DNA from: Liolophura sinensis
Lineage: Eukaryota > Mollusca > Polyplacophora > Chitonida > Chitonidae
NCBI RefSeq assembly: GCF_032854445.1
Contig: NC_088307.1
Span: 16,196,017 to 16,260,016, forward strand
Reading direction: 5' to 3'
DNA: 64,000 bases
Positions 13,035-25,900 of this stretch are shown one piece after another. The notes beneath the pieces were generated by a model. The model was not told the DNA's origin and ran no database searches. It saw only the letters and a list, made by a program, of their open reading frames with translations. The position numbers were made by a program, and so were the translations under genes. Each line of letters opens with the position of its first letter. Position 1 is the first letter of the stretch.

Positions 13035-14155
13035 TTAATCAGGAGAAGACTTTAAGAAGTAAGATATGCATTTCTGAAGAATAACATATATTAATTTATT
13101 ACTTTGATCAGTGACAAACTTGTTTTGACAACATTCGATTACACGCATACATCTATAGGTACAGCAATACGAACTGGCTCTGAGTTTCCACACAATGACT
13201 TTCTTGGTGCACGCACTGCGCTTCTATATGTATATCTGGATGTCCAGCAGCAGAAATGGGACAACTGAACTTCCGCTTCATATAACCAGTCATCTTAACA
13301 TCAAACAGGATACATGCATGTATATTAACTCAAGCATAAAACTTTAGCCTGTTGGTATAAATTTCAAAGATATCAAAGAAGATTCCATGGAAGCACTGAT
13401 GATCAAAAGAACCTGAAAATTCAAGCGCCAATTCAGGAAATAATCAACCCAAAGGAATTCCTCACAAGTCTTCTCTGATTTTCATGGTGTAATTTAGCTT
13501 AGTAAGTCATGTAATCTCAAAGAAGTCCTCACTGCAACGACAACTCTGAGGATAAACAGAGAACATTGATTGAACAGCTAGACACCTATTCATGCCAGAT
13601 ATTATACGTATGGCTAATAATCAAATACTGATGGAAAAGCAGAGTATATGGAGATTTGGCTCTAGGCTACAACTAGTAAAAAGAGAAAACCTATCCGAAT
13701 CTGTTTAGCTTCAGGTCTGATTTAACACTGTTATTTGCTGGTCAATATCTATAGAGCTGTTTTACATTATAAAAAAGTTTACTTAGGCCCTCAAAATGTT
13801 GGGCGCCCAAATCTGGATTAAAACTAACAAAAAATAATTAAAAAAAAAAAAATATGGTTACAAGCCACCAATGTAGAATTACTTCGTTGTCTATGCTGTT
13901 TTGACATTTTCAATTCACCAAAATGTAAAACTCCAGTTCACGTTGTTTTGATTTAATAAACGTTTGTAATAAACCTTTACATAATTTCTATGCTTTTGAA
14001 AAAGTTTATCATAAAATTTCTTTTATTCATAGGCTTAGAAGCTACATGTGTATAGTCTAGCTGAGTTTTGTCAGACAGCATTATTTTTATTTGCATGAAC
14101 ATTCCTCATCGCAATGAAACCATTCACTTTCAGATCAGAAGAATAATAATTAACC
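13035..14155. other. Non-coding spacer
   Basis: AT-rich, apparently single-copy sequence. I see no open frame, repeat or clear regulatory cluster. Confidence 0.5.
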
Positions 14156-14234
14156 TTCGGATACGGCCCGGCCTGTAAAAGGTCATATAACAGCCTTCAG
14201 GCCCGGCCTGTAAAAGGTCATATAACAACCTTCG
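14156..14234. repeat. 35-bp duplication carrying AGGTCA half-sites
   Basis: ggcccggcctgtaaaaggtc begins at 14165 and again at 14200, 35 bp apart. Both are followed by atataaca, and a trace of the unit end (aaccttcg) precedes the first copy. Each unit contains AAAGGTCA, a nuclear-receptor half-site core (established motif). Any regulatory role is inference. Confidence 0.85.
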
Positions 14235-15398
14235 CATCCTCCACTTTGCAGGATGGTCATATTGTAACGATGACAGATTTATAGTGATATCTGCCTATGC
14301 ACTTATATACTCATCTTGATCCATGCATGAGTATTAAGTACTTATCCAACTGCTGTTTCATGCCATACCCAAGAATCCATCTTGATAAAGACAAACACTC
14401 AGGTCACCATACATGCATGACAAACAAGTGGCCTTGGCAAATAGCACTGGTTTAACCATCCAGTTTTTCCTCCAGCAGTAACAAAGATAGCATTCAGGCT
14501 TATTTTCATTCCTCCAGGACTAAAAACCCAGTCTGTTATCTTAACTGAGAGACCAGCGAGCAAAGATTAGGACAGAGTTATTAAGGCTCCTGATACATAG
14601 GTGAATGACTTTGTTACCTTGAGTACAGCACGTGTTCAAGGCATCAATTAACCTATTTTGGGTGCAAAAGTCAGCAAATGGATTACCACTACATTACCAA
14701 ACTGAGCATTCCATTTCAGAAGTCAATTAGTTAATTACTGCTGTTTACTATTCTTCCTTAAGTACGTGACCTCTACGTTAACTGCCTCTAGTTCACAATG
14801 GAATGATATTGGCCTGTAAAGTTGATTGTAAATCACTAAGATCGTGAGAGTAGCCCTTACAGCCCTGCTTGTAACAAGGAATTGTAAGCTACATCATCAT
14901 AACTTACGATTAAAACTTACAATCATCTGAACTGTTTGTAAATGTTTACAGTCATCCCACAAAGTTTTGAACCCCAGATACAAATACTTACGCTTTAAAG
15001 GTGGATTACTAGTTAGTAAATTTCGACTGGCTTTGTAGGTTTAATGAATTCCTCAAACTGAGATGTCCGACCGGCCCTACTCATGATGATGTTATGTCTC
15101 ATTCCATCATTCTCAGTGATTGTGACAACATAACAAAAGGTCTGTGGATGAAGGTTTCTCCATGAACAGTGAATACAAACAATAGGTTGAGTAACACGTA
15201 TATAGGTTCAATGGTCTGTTTCTGGAAGAATGTAACTTACAATGATCATGCTATATCTATTACTTATTCACCATGTTTAATCCATACACAAGTCTAAGAT
15301 CAATTGTACCTAGGTGTATTTCTATTTCTTCCAAACAACTGAATAATCGACAATATTTGATGCATGTGTTTTGAATTTTTTTGTATACCATAGCTACA
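14235..15398. other. Non-coding spacer
   Basis: AT-rich single-copy DNA with scattered attaatta-like words. No coding evidence is seen. Confidence 0.5.
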
Positions 15399-15806
15399 TG
15401 AGCACAATAAGCCTGTAAAACAGATTGCATGAGAACAATAAGCCTGTAAAACAGATTGCACGAATACAATAAGTCTTAAAAACAGATTGCACGAGTACAA
15501 TAAGCCTTAAAACAGATTGCACGAGCACAATAAGCCTTAAAAACAGATTGCACGAGTACAATAAGCCTTAAAAACAGATTGCATGAGAACAATAAGCCTG
15601 TAAAACAGATTGCACGAATACAATAAGTCTTTAAAAACAGATTGCACGAGTACAATAAGCCTTAAAACAGATTGCACGAGCACAATAAGCCTTAAAAACA
15701 GATTGCACGAGTACAATAAGCCTTAAAAACAGATTGCACGAATACAATAAGCCTGTAAAACAGATTGCATGAGCACAATAAGCCTTAAAACATGTTCATG
15801 CACTCT
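15399..15806. repeat. 31-bp tandem array with a duplicated five-unit block
   Basis: About 13 units of roughly 31 bp, built from acaataagcctt, aaaacagattgca and a variable gagnac or gaatac junction. The variants run gagaac, gaatac, gagtac, gagcac, gagtac at 15431-15584. The same five-unit order repeats at 15585-15739, with one extra t. Minus-strand frames read through as short repeats but hold no coding signal. Confidence 0.95.
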
Positions 15807-17059
15807 CAGCCTTAAAATAAAAACAAAGCATTTAAGCACATTCTGCCTTAATAGCTATAATAGTGCATTATAACTTTCTGCCTTTTAGATAATTGCTATG
15901 GACCAGGTTCTGATAGATTAGCTGAGGGATTTTATGAGCCTGGACAAGATTATAACATGCATAATGTAGCTCTATTTTTGAATCTTAGAACTGAAAATGT
16001 GATGCATCTGTGATATATATACTGATGTGAATTTAAAGATAGGCATGCTGGAACAAATAACTGACAATATGACTTTGCTGTACATGATAAACAAGGGCCA
16101 AGACAAACACTTCTACTGGATTTCTCTGTTAAGGCTGTAATCTGGATTAAAAAAAAAAACAAGAGAAGGAAAAAAAAAAGGCAAAGCCATCTGACGCAAG
16201 TATCAGATGTCTGGGAAAATTCAAGCACACGCTAATGGTGTTGTTGACATTCTCAGTCCTAACCTGGCGACATAATTAGCCCAGCGTCTTCCTCAAATCT
16301 CCGTCGCTTCTTATAAAATCCATTAAAAAGTTTCAAGATTAATTACTCTCGACTTCTTCTTCGGGGGGTTTTTAACGCCATCTTCCACGAACACCATGCC
16401 TAAAGAGGAAGGACATATATGTGCGACCAATAAGGCGTGCTAGATACAGGGCATTCACCACGATGGTTCCTTTGTCTCCTTTGTTTTCAAAGCAGATTTC
16501 CAAGATGCACATTTTGCATAAATTACATAAGCATGACTTCTCTTCTTACACAGGTGTTTTTTCTTTTCAGCCAGATAATTTCTTGACTCAAAATATAAAC
16601 AAAAGTAGTCCACATGTGCACACAACACATGGATAGGAATTTTTATCATTGAGTCTACACTGACATTGCTCCAGAGAACAGATGTACATACATAATTAAA
16701 TTACGAGATTGTGAGTCTAGTGAAGCTATTGTACGTGCTTGTCTTGAAATCAATAGTCTACACTGAGGTGCCAGTTCAACCCAGCCAGGGAGAAGGAATT
16801 TGTATTCCCCTGTTCTTACTGCCTTTGGGGCCATGGTGACATTAAGGGGTTCATTCACATCTCATTTGGCCGGAAGCGCAGTCCAATGTGTGTTGAAGTC
16901 TACTTGTCTTCCACCATTTGATGTGCATATCTACATACATACATCACATCTGGGAAAGTTTGTCAGTAACTTCTTAAAAGTTAGCAGTTTTACCACAGAC
17001 ATTCCCGTATCCTACATTCATTAAACTGACTGCCAATGTATACGAGAAATTAATTCCTA
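15807..17059. other. Non-coding spacer
   Basis: The patch 16270-16400 has ataattagccc, attaattactc and a g-run, and looks less degenerate than its surroundings. No exon boundaries are convincing. Poly-A tracts lie near 16148 and 16171. Confidence 0.5.
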
Positions 17060-17071
17060 AGTATGACATTT

Positions 17072-17259
17072 GATTAATTTATTTATTTGATTGGTGTTTT
17101 ATGCCGTACTCAAGAATATGTCACTTATACGACGATGGCCAGAATTATGGTGGGAGGAAACCAAGCAAAGCCTGCGGGGAAACCCACGACCATCCACAGG
17201 TTGCTGGCAGACCTTCCCACTTACAGCCAGAGAAGCTAGCTTGAGCTGGACTTGAACTC
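17072..17259 (-). mobile_element. Family-1 SINE, 5'-truncated, with 12-bp target-site duplication
   Basis: The direct repeat agtatgacattt at 17060-17071 and 17260-17271 flanks a minus-strand copy. On the plus strand it begins with the tail complement (gattaatttatttatttg), continues through the central domain, and breaks at the B box (gagctggacttgaactc). The perfect duplication shows it is one retroposition event and that the truncation was present at insertion. Confidence 0.95.
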
Positions 17260-17378
17260 AGTATGACATTTAATAACAAACAAATGGATAAAATAAGTAA
17301 AATGTGTACATGCTCTGCACATTTGAGAACTTAATAATCAAATAACAATCTATAAACATTCAATCCAAATCTCCTTTG

Positions 17379-17543
17379 CGGCCATACGTGGGAAGGTCTG
17401 CCACCAACCTGCGGATGGTCGTGGGTTTCCCCCTGGCTCTGCCCGGTTTCCACCCACCATAATGCTGGCCGCCGTCATATAAGTGAAATATTCTTGAGTA
17501 CGGCGCAAAACATCAATCAAATAAATAAATAAATAAATCAAAA
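17379..17543 (+). mobile_element. Family-1 SINE, 5'-truncated
   Basis: Starts at cggccatacgtgggaagg and ends in an (AAAT)n tail. A probable 8-bp target-site duplication, ctcctttg, lies at 17371-17378 and 17544-17551. It is head-to-head with the minus-strand copy ending at 17259, about 120 bp away, so the two form an inverted pair. Confidence 0.9.
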
Positions 17544-17551
17544 CTCCTTTG

Positions 17552-19220
17552 AGTGAGTTAACTTCACAATGAAGATCACAGAACAACTTCTACAGAAAAC
17601 AGAACAATGACACGAAATATTTGGCAATATCTGCACCATGTGCGTGACATTTGCCATGGCAATTATACAATATGATACATATGACAAGCCTCCATGGTGG
17701 ATGATATCCCCAAGACATACCTGAAAGGTTAGAGTCTGGAATTCCTGTATGGAATCTATAATGTTCTTAATGTAATCAAAGGTCAGTGCAAATGTCATTG
17801 TGGACAACAGTGTGAACCTGTCCTTTACAGCAACAGATGGAATATAGGTGTGCAGCACAAAGCTTCAGGCATTTTGTGAAGAGAAACTGGAGACAAATAT
17901 GACATTGCTTAAAGGTAAAGTTTAGCTGCTATACTGGCTGATGGCACCGGTCCCTTCAACGGTCTTATCCAATAGATAAAAAGATGGCTCAGCACCAATG
18001 CCCCAGATTTTGCCCAGTGTCAGAAATGTAGGAACAGCCAAACTAATGAATGGACAGCCTAGCTAGACAGCCTGTAAGTCTTTTTCATGCATACAGCATA
18101 AATTTAGCCAGACATGGAAAACAAGGTGTGTGTCAGGTTTACATGGTTTTTTTTTTTGGTGCTTTCCCCTGTGTCTCCTATGTTAATTTCATTAGAATGC
18201 AGCGTGTATCAAATACACAAAACATATCCCCTGCAGTCTGTTAGCTAACACCTGTTCCTTCTTCAAAATTTATATAGCCTACATTTGTAACTTATAGCCA
18301 AGAGAGATCATACAGTATGTCAGGGGAAACAATTATAGTCACGTTTTGCTGGCATCTACTATTGAATCTGCATAAACAATCACAAAGGTAAAACGTCAAA
18401 GAGCAACGTTAATGGATTTGTTAACCTGCGCCAGCTGCTGCCAAATTAGTCAAATCACAACTCGCAGTCTACAACTTATCAAAATCTGTAAAACCCAACA
18501 ATTAAATCAAACTAGCAGTTACTAAGATCAAATGTATGATGACATATACAACAGCAACATCAGTGTATATATGTTATAAGGCTTCCAGGTATTACGTCCT
18601 GATAATTATACTTACCCCCGCTTACCATCTAACAAAGGTTGGTGCTAATCTATTGTCATTCACTATATACAGCACAATCAGCAAAAATGTCATCTTGGAC
18701 AACAGTGTAAATTCACTGTTCACCAATTCTTTGAAACGCACTTTTACTCTTGCAGGCAGTCATTGAAGGCTAGAATCCTCTACCAATTATAAATTATATA
18801 GATGTCTCTCCATCAGTGTCAATGTTCTCTTTCAGTACAATATTTTTTCTTTCCTATGTAATACTTGCAATGGTATATTGTAACCTTTCAAATAACACAA
18901 CTTTTTAATATTGTTTATTATAGCACAATTCACTCGTAACCAATGTTACTGTACAAATGTTCAACTGCCCCCTTTTTCAATGTAACAGAATATCGTGCCA
19001 AGACTTTGCCAAAGCTGTTGAAAAGTGACTGACCAGAACTCAATCAAACACCAATTCTAAATATCAGAGATTTGTACACATAAAACCTCTGCTAAAAACA
19101 AAATGAATCAGACACGGAGCAATATGTGAATAAACTAGGACCAAAGCAATTTTGGGGGGGGGGGGGGGGCACAGAGCAATTAACAAATATGGTATTGCAC
19201 AAATCCTAGTAACTGGTTCA
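17552..19220. other. Non-coding spacer
   Basis: AT-rich DNA ending in a 16-base G run at 19154-19169. Several 60-100 codon open frames on both strands overlap and look random. Confidence 0.5.
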
Positions 19221-19230
19221 ATGGCTGTAC

Positions 19231-19408
19231 GCTCATGCTGGCTTCCTCTCCAGCCGTATGTGGGAAGGTCTGCGAGCAACCTGCGGATGATCGTGGGTTT
19301 TCCTCGGGCTCTGCCCGGTTTCCACCCACCATAATGCTGGCCGCCGTTGTATAAGTGAAATATTCTTGAGTACGGCGTAAAACACCAATTAAATAAATAT
19401 ATAAATAA
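19231..19408 (+). mobile_element. Family-1 SINE, 5'-truncated, with 10-bp target-site duplication
   Basis: atggctgtac flanks the copy at 19221-19230 and 19409-19418. The body runs from gctcatgctggcttcctc to an aaataaatatataaataa tail. The head is missing and the central domain is complete. Confidence 0.95.
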
Positions 19409-19418
19409 ATGGCTGTAC

Positions 19419-20945
19419 ACATACACAGACAATGGGGTCTCTGTGTATATGTGAACAACAATCTTCCCTAAATTAATACAGAAATCTTGATCCTGTATCA
19501 GCTTTTTTCACCCATACAGACTACATGTATATCACTTTTGCCGGACTTTTGACAGTGTGAAAAGTACAGAAATGATTGCAAAAATTATATGGAAGAAGAT
19601 GGAAGATGGGCGGCAAAAAGCCTTTCGAAATTGTTATCCTGAATCATCCTTCGAAACTGTCTAGCGAACTTTTAAAAAACTGCCTGTTGTACTAGCTAAT
19701 AAAGCTGCAAACATGATGCTCCTACACTGTAGCTGTATCAGATCGATGGAACACTATCTAAAAAACTTATCTGCACCCACATAACGGTACATCTGTTCTG
19801 ACAAGAGCATCCTGCTAATTACATTTACTCCTAATTACCCTGTGTTCTGATCAATACACAGGGTTTTCCGTGCTGAGAGTGACAGCCTCCAGGAAGCAAT
19901 GGCATGTTAAAGCAGATTTCACCAGCATCATCACTTCACACACACACCGTCCATAGTTCAACCTATGGGTGTTTAATGTAAATAAGTAAAGGAGCAGAAA
20001 ACTTAAAAACATGACACTATAGGCTGAAAAGAGCACATTTTTTTTTCTACCTGGTGGTACCTGCTGCATCAGTTTGTGATTTTACCACGCCATACACCAA
20101 AAGCCTGGCAGTTTCTGATGGCAATGCTCCTCCTAACACAGAAGAGTTCAGGGCCAGTTCTTAGGCAAAACGAGTCGCCCACAGCAGATTTTGGCGCTGA
20201 CTTTATTTTTAATTGATCAACTTCAGGTACATATTAGAATTTTATTTATGGCATGCACCTGCTAGGAAATGCAAACTTTTTTCAATGGTATTTGACTGAT
20301 ATGTAAATTTTATTCTCCTTTTTGCCAATGCTTTGAGCTTGATCAATATTTTAAGATTTTATGAAAAACTACCATATTTAAACATGAAGAATATATCAGA
20401 ATTTTTTTTTAATGTACATCTATTTCCTTGTATAGCTATCCACATACTATATACTGTACCAGTGTGACTTTAGTATCTTATACCTGATGACCTACACAGA
20501 CTGGACCACACAATTACTAATTTCACTCTAAGAAATTAAATTCTGGCTTGAAACGTTTACATCCACCTAGCCATCACTTGTTCTCTGACCTTTGGTGCCA
20601 TTCAGCCCATATATTTTTATTTTCCATGGTAACTTTTCTGTAATCAACCCATTCATAACCAATAATGTAACTTTTATTACCTCAGAAGAGGGATGGGAAA
20701 TGACCTGACTGGCGAAGAGCCATTTTTTTGTTTCTTCGTCATGAATGGTAACTATAAACCATCTTTTAATCTGGAATTCTTACCAGCCGAAGGGATCTGC
20801 CATTTCGGAGCAACATGATGTTGTGTCTCCTGTGCTCCACATAGTAATTGCATCATGTCAGTGGAAACTGTCGTTAGTTTAGAAACTTATGCCTGATTGG
20901 TCAAGTTTGGTGACATGCCAACTGCTTTCAATTTTCTCAATCATT
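19419..20945. other. Non-coding spacer
   Basis: No tandem repeat or SINE. AT-rich, with no open frame I would support as coding. Confidence 0.5.
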
Positions 20946-20958
20946 TTGATTACTTTGA

Positions 20959-21097
20959 TTGATTGATTTATTTGATTGGTGTTTTATGCCTTACTTAAGA
21001 ATATTTCACTTATACAACAGTGGCCAGCATTATGGTGGGTGGAAACCGGGCAGTGCCAGGGGGAAACCCACGACCATCCGCTGGTTGCTGCCAGACC
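20959..21097 (-). mobile_element. Family-1 SINE, 5'-truncated, with 13-bp target-site duplication
   Basis: ttgattactttga occurs at 20946-20958 and 21098-21110, exactly flanking a minus-strand copy. The copy stops at ctgccagacc, so about half of the element was inserted. Its tail is short (gattgatttatttg). Confidence 0.95.
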
Positions 21098-21110
21098 TTG
21101 ATTACTTTGA

Positions 21111-22402
21111 AATGTGATGTCTTGGTTACACTACATTACAAAAAAAAAAGGATGCTTTTTAACCTTGTCGGATACATTTGGCCTACAGTTGTCTACTCTT
21201 CAAAAACGTTTCTATGAAGCTGATGTGTACAAGTAGTAAAAATAAGGCTGCTGTCAGCAAGGCATGTTAAAACAACACTGATAATTCTGTAAAGTCATTC
21301 CTCCATGTCTCAGTCATGCACAACACACTACTAGATTGATCAAATGAACAGCGAGGTGATGAAAAAAAGAAACAAACAATAAAACAGCCTCCTAAAAGAA
21401 GCTAAAATATTCATTCTAATTTCTGACTTAAATGTTTGATATTGCCATGACTCTTTACAGCTATTCTCATATTTTTCTTCACACAAAAACTGAGTAAAGC
21501 ACTTCAGTCCATTGCAATTACGACACAGACTTACCAGTAACAAAATTAGAATAAAATTCCCCTGCATTAGCAAATATGTTAAAAACTCATCATATTTCCT
21601 AATGAAAGTGGATTTAAAAAAATGTGATGAGCTATAGCTTAGGCTTTGTATAACTGTAAAGGAGATACCTAATGTCTATGTAAATTCTAATGTACCCATG
21701 CACGGACAATACATCACGACTGTCTAAAGAGAAATTCTTTTAGGTATTGTGTGAATTCAATGTTTTTATATAAATCTGTATCAATTGCTTCACGTGGTCC
21801 ACATTTGAAACAACAGGCATCTCCACAGAAAATTACCTCTAGCAAGGCCTCAGCGCTTTAGAAATGGAAGCCGGCAAAGTTCCTTGCAATTTGTTCAGAA
21901 TTCCACATCTTATATATTCTATATCATCCAAACCAGGTACAGAAACAGTCCACAATTCCAACAACATTTTTCTTCCTATATATACAACGTACGTGTATGG
22001 GCCGACTACGCTAAACACAGTAACTTGCAATTGTAAGGATCAATGGATCATTAAACCAGTCATGCTATTGTATTACATAGGCTATTAGTGTATATTCCAA
22101 AATGTCTGGTCGATACAAATAATGAAATTAAGTACTGAATCAACCATAAAACCAGTCATGCTAGAGTATTACATAGGCTATTACATCTGATGTAATATGA
22201 CACCTCTGATAAAACTTTCCTATCACCAACAAAAACCTATAAGAGTTTTACGTAAGGATTAGGGCTGGCAATAAGTCAACATATCTGGACTCAACATTCT
22301 GCCGGTCAAAATTTTATAGCGGTTTTTTTTTTTTTTTTTTTTTTTTGAAATGAAATTGAATTTGCTGCAAGATCAAAGCATCAATGTATAGCAGGCACTT
22401 AC
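21111..22402. other. Non-coding spacer left of the 22.4 kb exon candidate
   Basis: Holds a dispersed duplication (22053-22182) and a 24-base T run (22323-22346). If the minus-strand exon at 22.4 kb is real, this is the start of the intron that follows it. Confidence 0.5.
22053..22182. repeat. Direct repeat pair of about 35 bp, 95 bp apart
   Basis: aaaccagtcatgcta, then gtattacataggctatta, occurs at 22053-22087 and 22148-22182 with two differences (ttg versus gag). The spacing fits a local segmental duplication. Confidence 0.85.
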
Positions 22403-22569
22403 TTTGGGGGAGGTGGGATATTATCAAAACTGTCTGAGAGACCCACGACTCCACTGTTACGGTGATGGGCGTAACGACGATACGACCGTTCTCGCATGGG
22501 TGCCGGTAGGTGGTTGACGGGACCGCGGTGTCGCTGGAACCAAAGGTTTGACATGCTGGTCCACAGCAT
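22403..22569 (-). CDS. Candidate first coding exon of an unidentified gene
   Basis: This is the most coding-like segment in the window. On the minus strand an open frame begins after a stop near 22624. It has ATGs at 22569 and 22554, the second with A at -3, and runs to a strong splice-donor match, ccaaa|gtaagtgcc, at the 22403/22402 boundary. From the second ATG it gives 50 full codons plus two bases (phase 2). The peptide is basic and serine-rich in the middle (RERSYRRYAHHR) and ends SDSFDNIPPPPK. CpG is dense across 22440-22545, mostly in arginine CGN codons, in contrast to AT-rich flanks. No domain or signal peptide is recognised. If it is a first exon, the gene continues leftwards. The alternatives are a chance open frame in a conserved GC-rich regulatory element, or a different start. 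Confidence 0.45.
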
Positions 22570-22910
22570 TAGCAAGGCGCAGTGGTTACCAGCCCGCAAA
22601 CATTCTCGTCCACGATGGCACAACTACTGACGGCCCCAGAGGCTTTGCACTGAGATTCCCGCCCTACACGTTTCTCTGGTGACACCCTGGTAATCCAATA
22701 TGTCGGGCACATTTAACAACAGTCTGCAATCTAATGCAGCAGGACACGTGCCAGCAAAACACATCATAATTTATGCATCAAAAGCTTATTTTGTTGGTCA
22801 TGCGGCGGTGAAACTTCACCTGGATACTGTCTCATCACACCGAAGCCTCAAAAAAACAAGCCGACATCAACTGGTTTCAATTCACTGGGGGCTGTCGTTG
22901 TTCTGAGGGA
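22570..22910 (-). promoter_or_regulatory. Possible 5' leader and promoter region of the 22.4 kb exon
   Basis: This segment lies upstream of the exon candidate on the minus strand. It is moderately GC-rich as far as about 22700 and then returns to AT-rich. I see no clear TATA box, so the call rests only on position and composition. Confidence 0.2.
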
Positions 22911-25900
22911 AACTTCTGTCTCCCTGAAGCTTAGATAATGAACATCTGTAAATTTCACAAAGTATTCACCATTTGCTTCCATGTCACTTCAAACACCAAG
23001 ATATATGTTTGAAAAAAATCTGCAGCACTATCATTCTTCAACATTCAATACATGTAAATGTGTACATGTATATATTAAAATACTGAAAGGTACTGTTTTC
23101 TTACTAATTCTTTTTTCCACCTAAAAGTAAAATCTCTGACAAGACAAAATTAATCTGTTCCTAAATTTCAATGCATTTATATTTTCAGCCGTTTTCCTTG
23201 TCACAGAGTAGCACAATTAACTTCCTTCAATTGTACCAGAGTGACAACCTGATAAGAGCCTCCTGTTTTTTTTCTTCTCTCACTCGGATCACCTATTCTG
23301 GGACAAAGCTCTACACTATCTACAGCCTCACTTTTTCTCTGAACAAATGCATGCATCCTCGAAGTCAATCCATATAAATGAGAGATTCATATGCTGCTGT
23401 CCAGGAAAACTAATCCAATCTCTGCCTTAAGCCCAAGTAAGCGCGTGAGCGAGGAAGTCAGCGCACTTCGTCATCCCATCCCTCTGACAGGTCAAGCTGT
23501 GAAGAGAAGCTTCAGTCAGTGATGGGACCAATCCCGCTGGTTCCTGTGCTACTGTGCGGCTTCCAATACCCGTCAGTCAATAGTACGCCTATGGGCTGCA
23601 AAAGCCAGCTGTGTCACATGCACAGTCAGCTTCAGTGAAAACAATGTGCAGTGTATAGAAAGACAGTCTTGCAGCTTTCCGTGACATGCAGATTTAGGCA
23701 AATCAAATATCCAGCAAATTTATACCAGCGTACTTTACATGTATCATGTCTATGATGTTCTTTATCTCGTATAGAAATCAATGAAATACGGACCTGCATG
23801 AACCAACTCTAGCAGTCCATGAAATCACATTCTTCAAACAGATCCTAATTAACACACTCTTTCTTTCGCTAATGACTCTGAACTAACAGCTCCACTTTTC
23901 ACCTGTGCTTGGCTTAGGTCTCGAATCCACCACTGGATATAGCATTAGTATATCAAAGCCTTCAGTCATTAGCCGTGTTAGCAGGTATACCCATGGGTCT
24001 ATGTGCGGGCTCAGAGAACTTACAAGGGCTAATGGCCTCCTGTACAGACACTGCCCACTAGCTGCGACAGATGCTTCCAACTGTTACATAAAGTCAATTG
24101 GCCATCAGACAGCCTGCTGCTTCACACTGTGCGTACATCTTACAGACAGCCCCTGATCATTGCAGTCCAGCAAGCCCACACACCTTATCACCCACTAAGA
24201 ACATCAGCCAATCAAAACCTTGTGTTTCATCTATTAGAAATGAGTCCATACAACGAGAATAAAAAAAAAAAAAAAAATCGTTTGTTTGTATGGTTTACAG
24301 GCAAGCTATTGTCATAATTTAATGGCACTGGCAAGAATCCAAAAGGAAGCATTTATATGAAACGAATGAATGATAATAACAATTAAAGGTAAAATGTCGG
24401 CATGCAATATAGATTAGATGCTAGACCGATTAACAGCAGGTACATTTAAAACTCTGCCACAAATGCGTCAAATCAAGACGTTTATAGTTACAAATTATGT
24501 ACATGCCCATCCCCATGATACAGTATGAACTGGCGTTGATTACAATGTGACATAAAATATAATATAGTGACAGGATGAGATTTGCTGAATCATCTGCTCC
24601 TCACCTTGATGTTTACCTGTCCACGCCAATGGCTAATCCTTCACACTCGTGTTACTTGCCTTTGGTAGTTTAAATCTAAAGAAAAGCAGGCAGTATTGCA
24701 AATATATGTAAACTAGGTCACTTATACTTATTGGGTATCACTAATAATTTATTTTGTACATGCTACAACATGTATGCGCACCACCACATGTTTTAGTTAT
24801 AGGGAATATTACTGGAAAAAGCCCAAATTTTGTAAAAAAATTTCTGGTAAATCTGGTAAAAAGGAAAAAAAAAAAAAAACCCATTAAGCAATATGATTTT
24901 AAAAAACTGATGTATGTCTAAGATTTGGCCTTAAAAATGTACTTTCAGAACATATAAATGACACTTTTAACGCTAACACTTATGATTCTCTGAATAAAAA
25001 AAATTCATCTTATTTTTATTCTTCAGACTGAAACTTTGAAGTTTAAACGTGTAAGCTGGATGAATCAAGTTACACGAGAAACACGAGAAAACAAAAATAC
25101 AATTAATCAAAATATACACAGTAATCAGATCATGACCAATGCAATACAATATACTCATGTAACTCCGTGTAATTAGAACAGTCCATTTTTATAGTTTCTA
25201 GATGCATAGAATTATCTCACATGCAAACACCCACACTCTTACATATTCCTCTCCGACCCCTTGCCGACAGATGCAAATCAGAATGCCCCACTGCACGTGC
25301 AATGTGGACAAAACAATAACAGCACTGCGTGTGCACAAACTAGTCTCAACAGAGGGCAGCTTCAAACCCGGTTATCAATAATATTAATAAACCAACACTA
25401 TAGGCATGTCGTTTTCGATGCATATTTAATTTACACAGTGTGTCGTTACTGTCTGCAGGAAATAAAGTCGCCATGTCGGAGAGTGCCTTGTTATGGACTA
25501 CTAAGTAATACTACTAGAGTAAATACCTGGTCAATGTGCCTGCCAATCAATAACAACATGTACCTGCTCATCAAGCAAAATATGTAAACTGAGCTTCTTA
25601 GTAACAAAGTACACGTTCTGTGTGAGGGATTTCAAGACAAAATCGGTGAAGGCTATCTGACACGTTTATATCTCAAAGTTTACACTTCCTTCACAGCTGT
25701 AATAAATTTTACCTGTGTTAGCCACTCCAGGTGTGACATTTGAGAGACACCTCTCCTTGACATTTAATAAAGGAATACATGAAAAGGTGGTATAAGTCGA
25801 AGAGTATGATTTTAAGGAAACTGAAGACAGACTTGATAAAAAGATTTACTTTTTGTGGTATATATTCTACGTCTTCACAACCCTCTACTTCATGCTTACA

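Noticed and set aside
19064-19461. Minus-strand frames of 93-122 codons across a SINE
   Set aside because: They read the antisense of the family-1 SINE and recur at every plus-strand copy.
23430-23640. GC-rich patch with a strong minus-strand acceptor and 12 codons (LDLSEGWDDEVR)
   Set aside because: Too short before the stop, and a second frame is equally open. No basis to choose.
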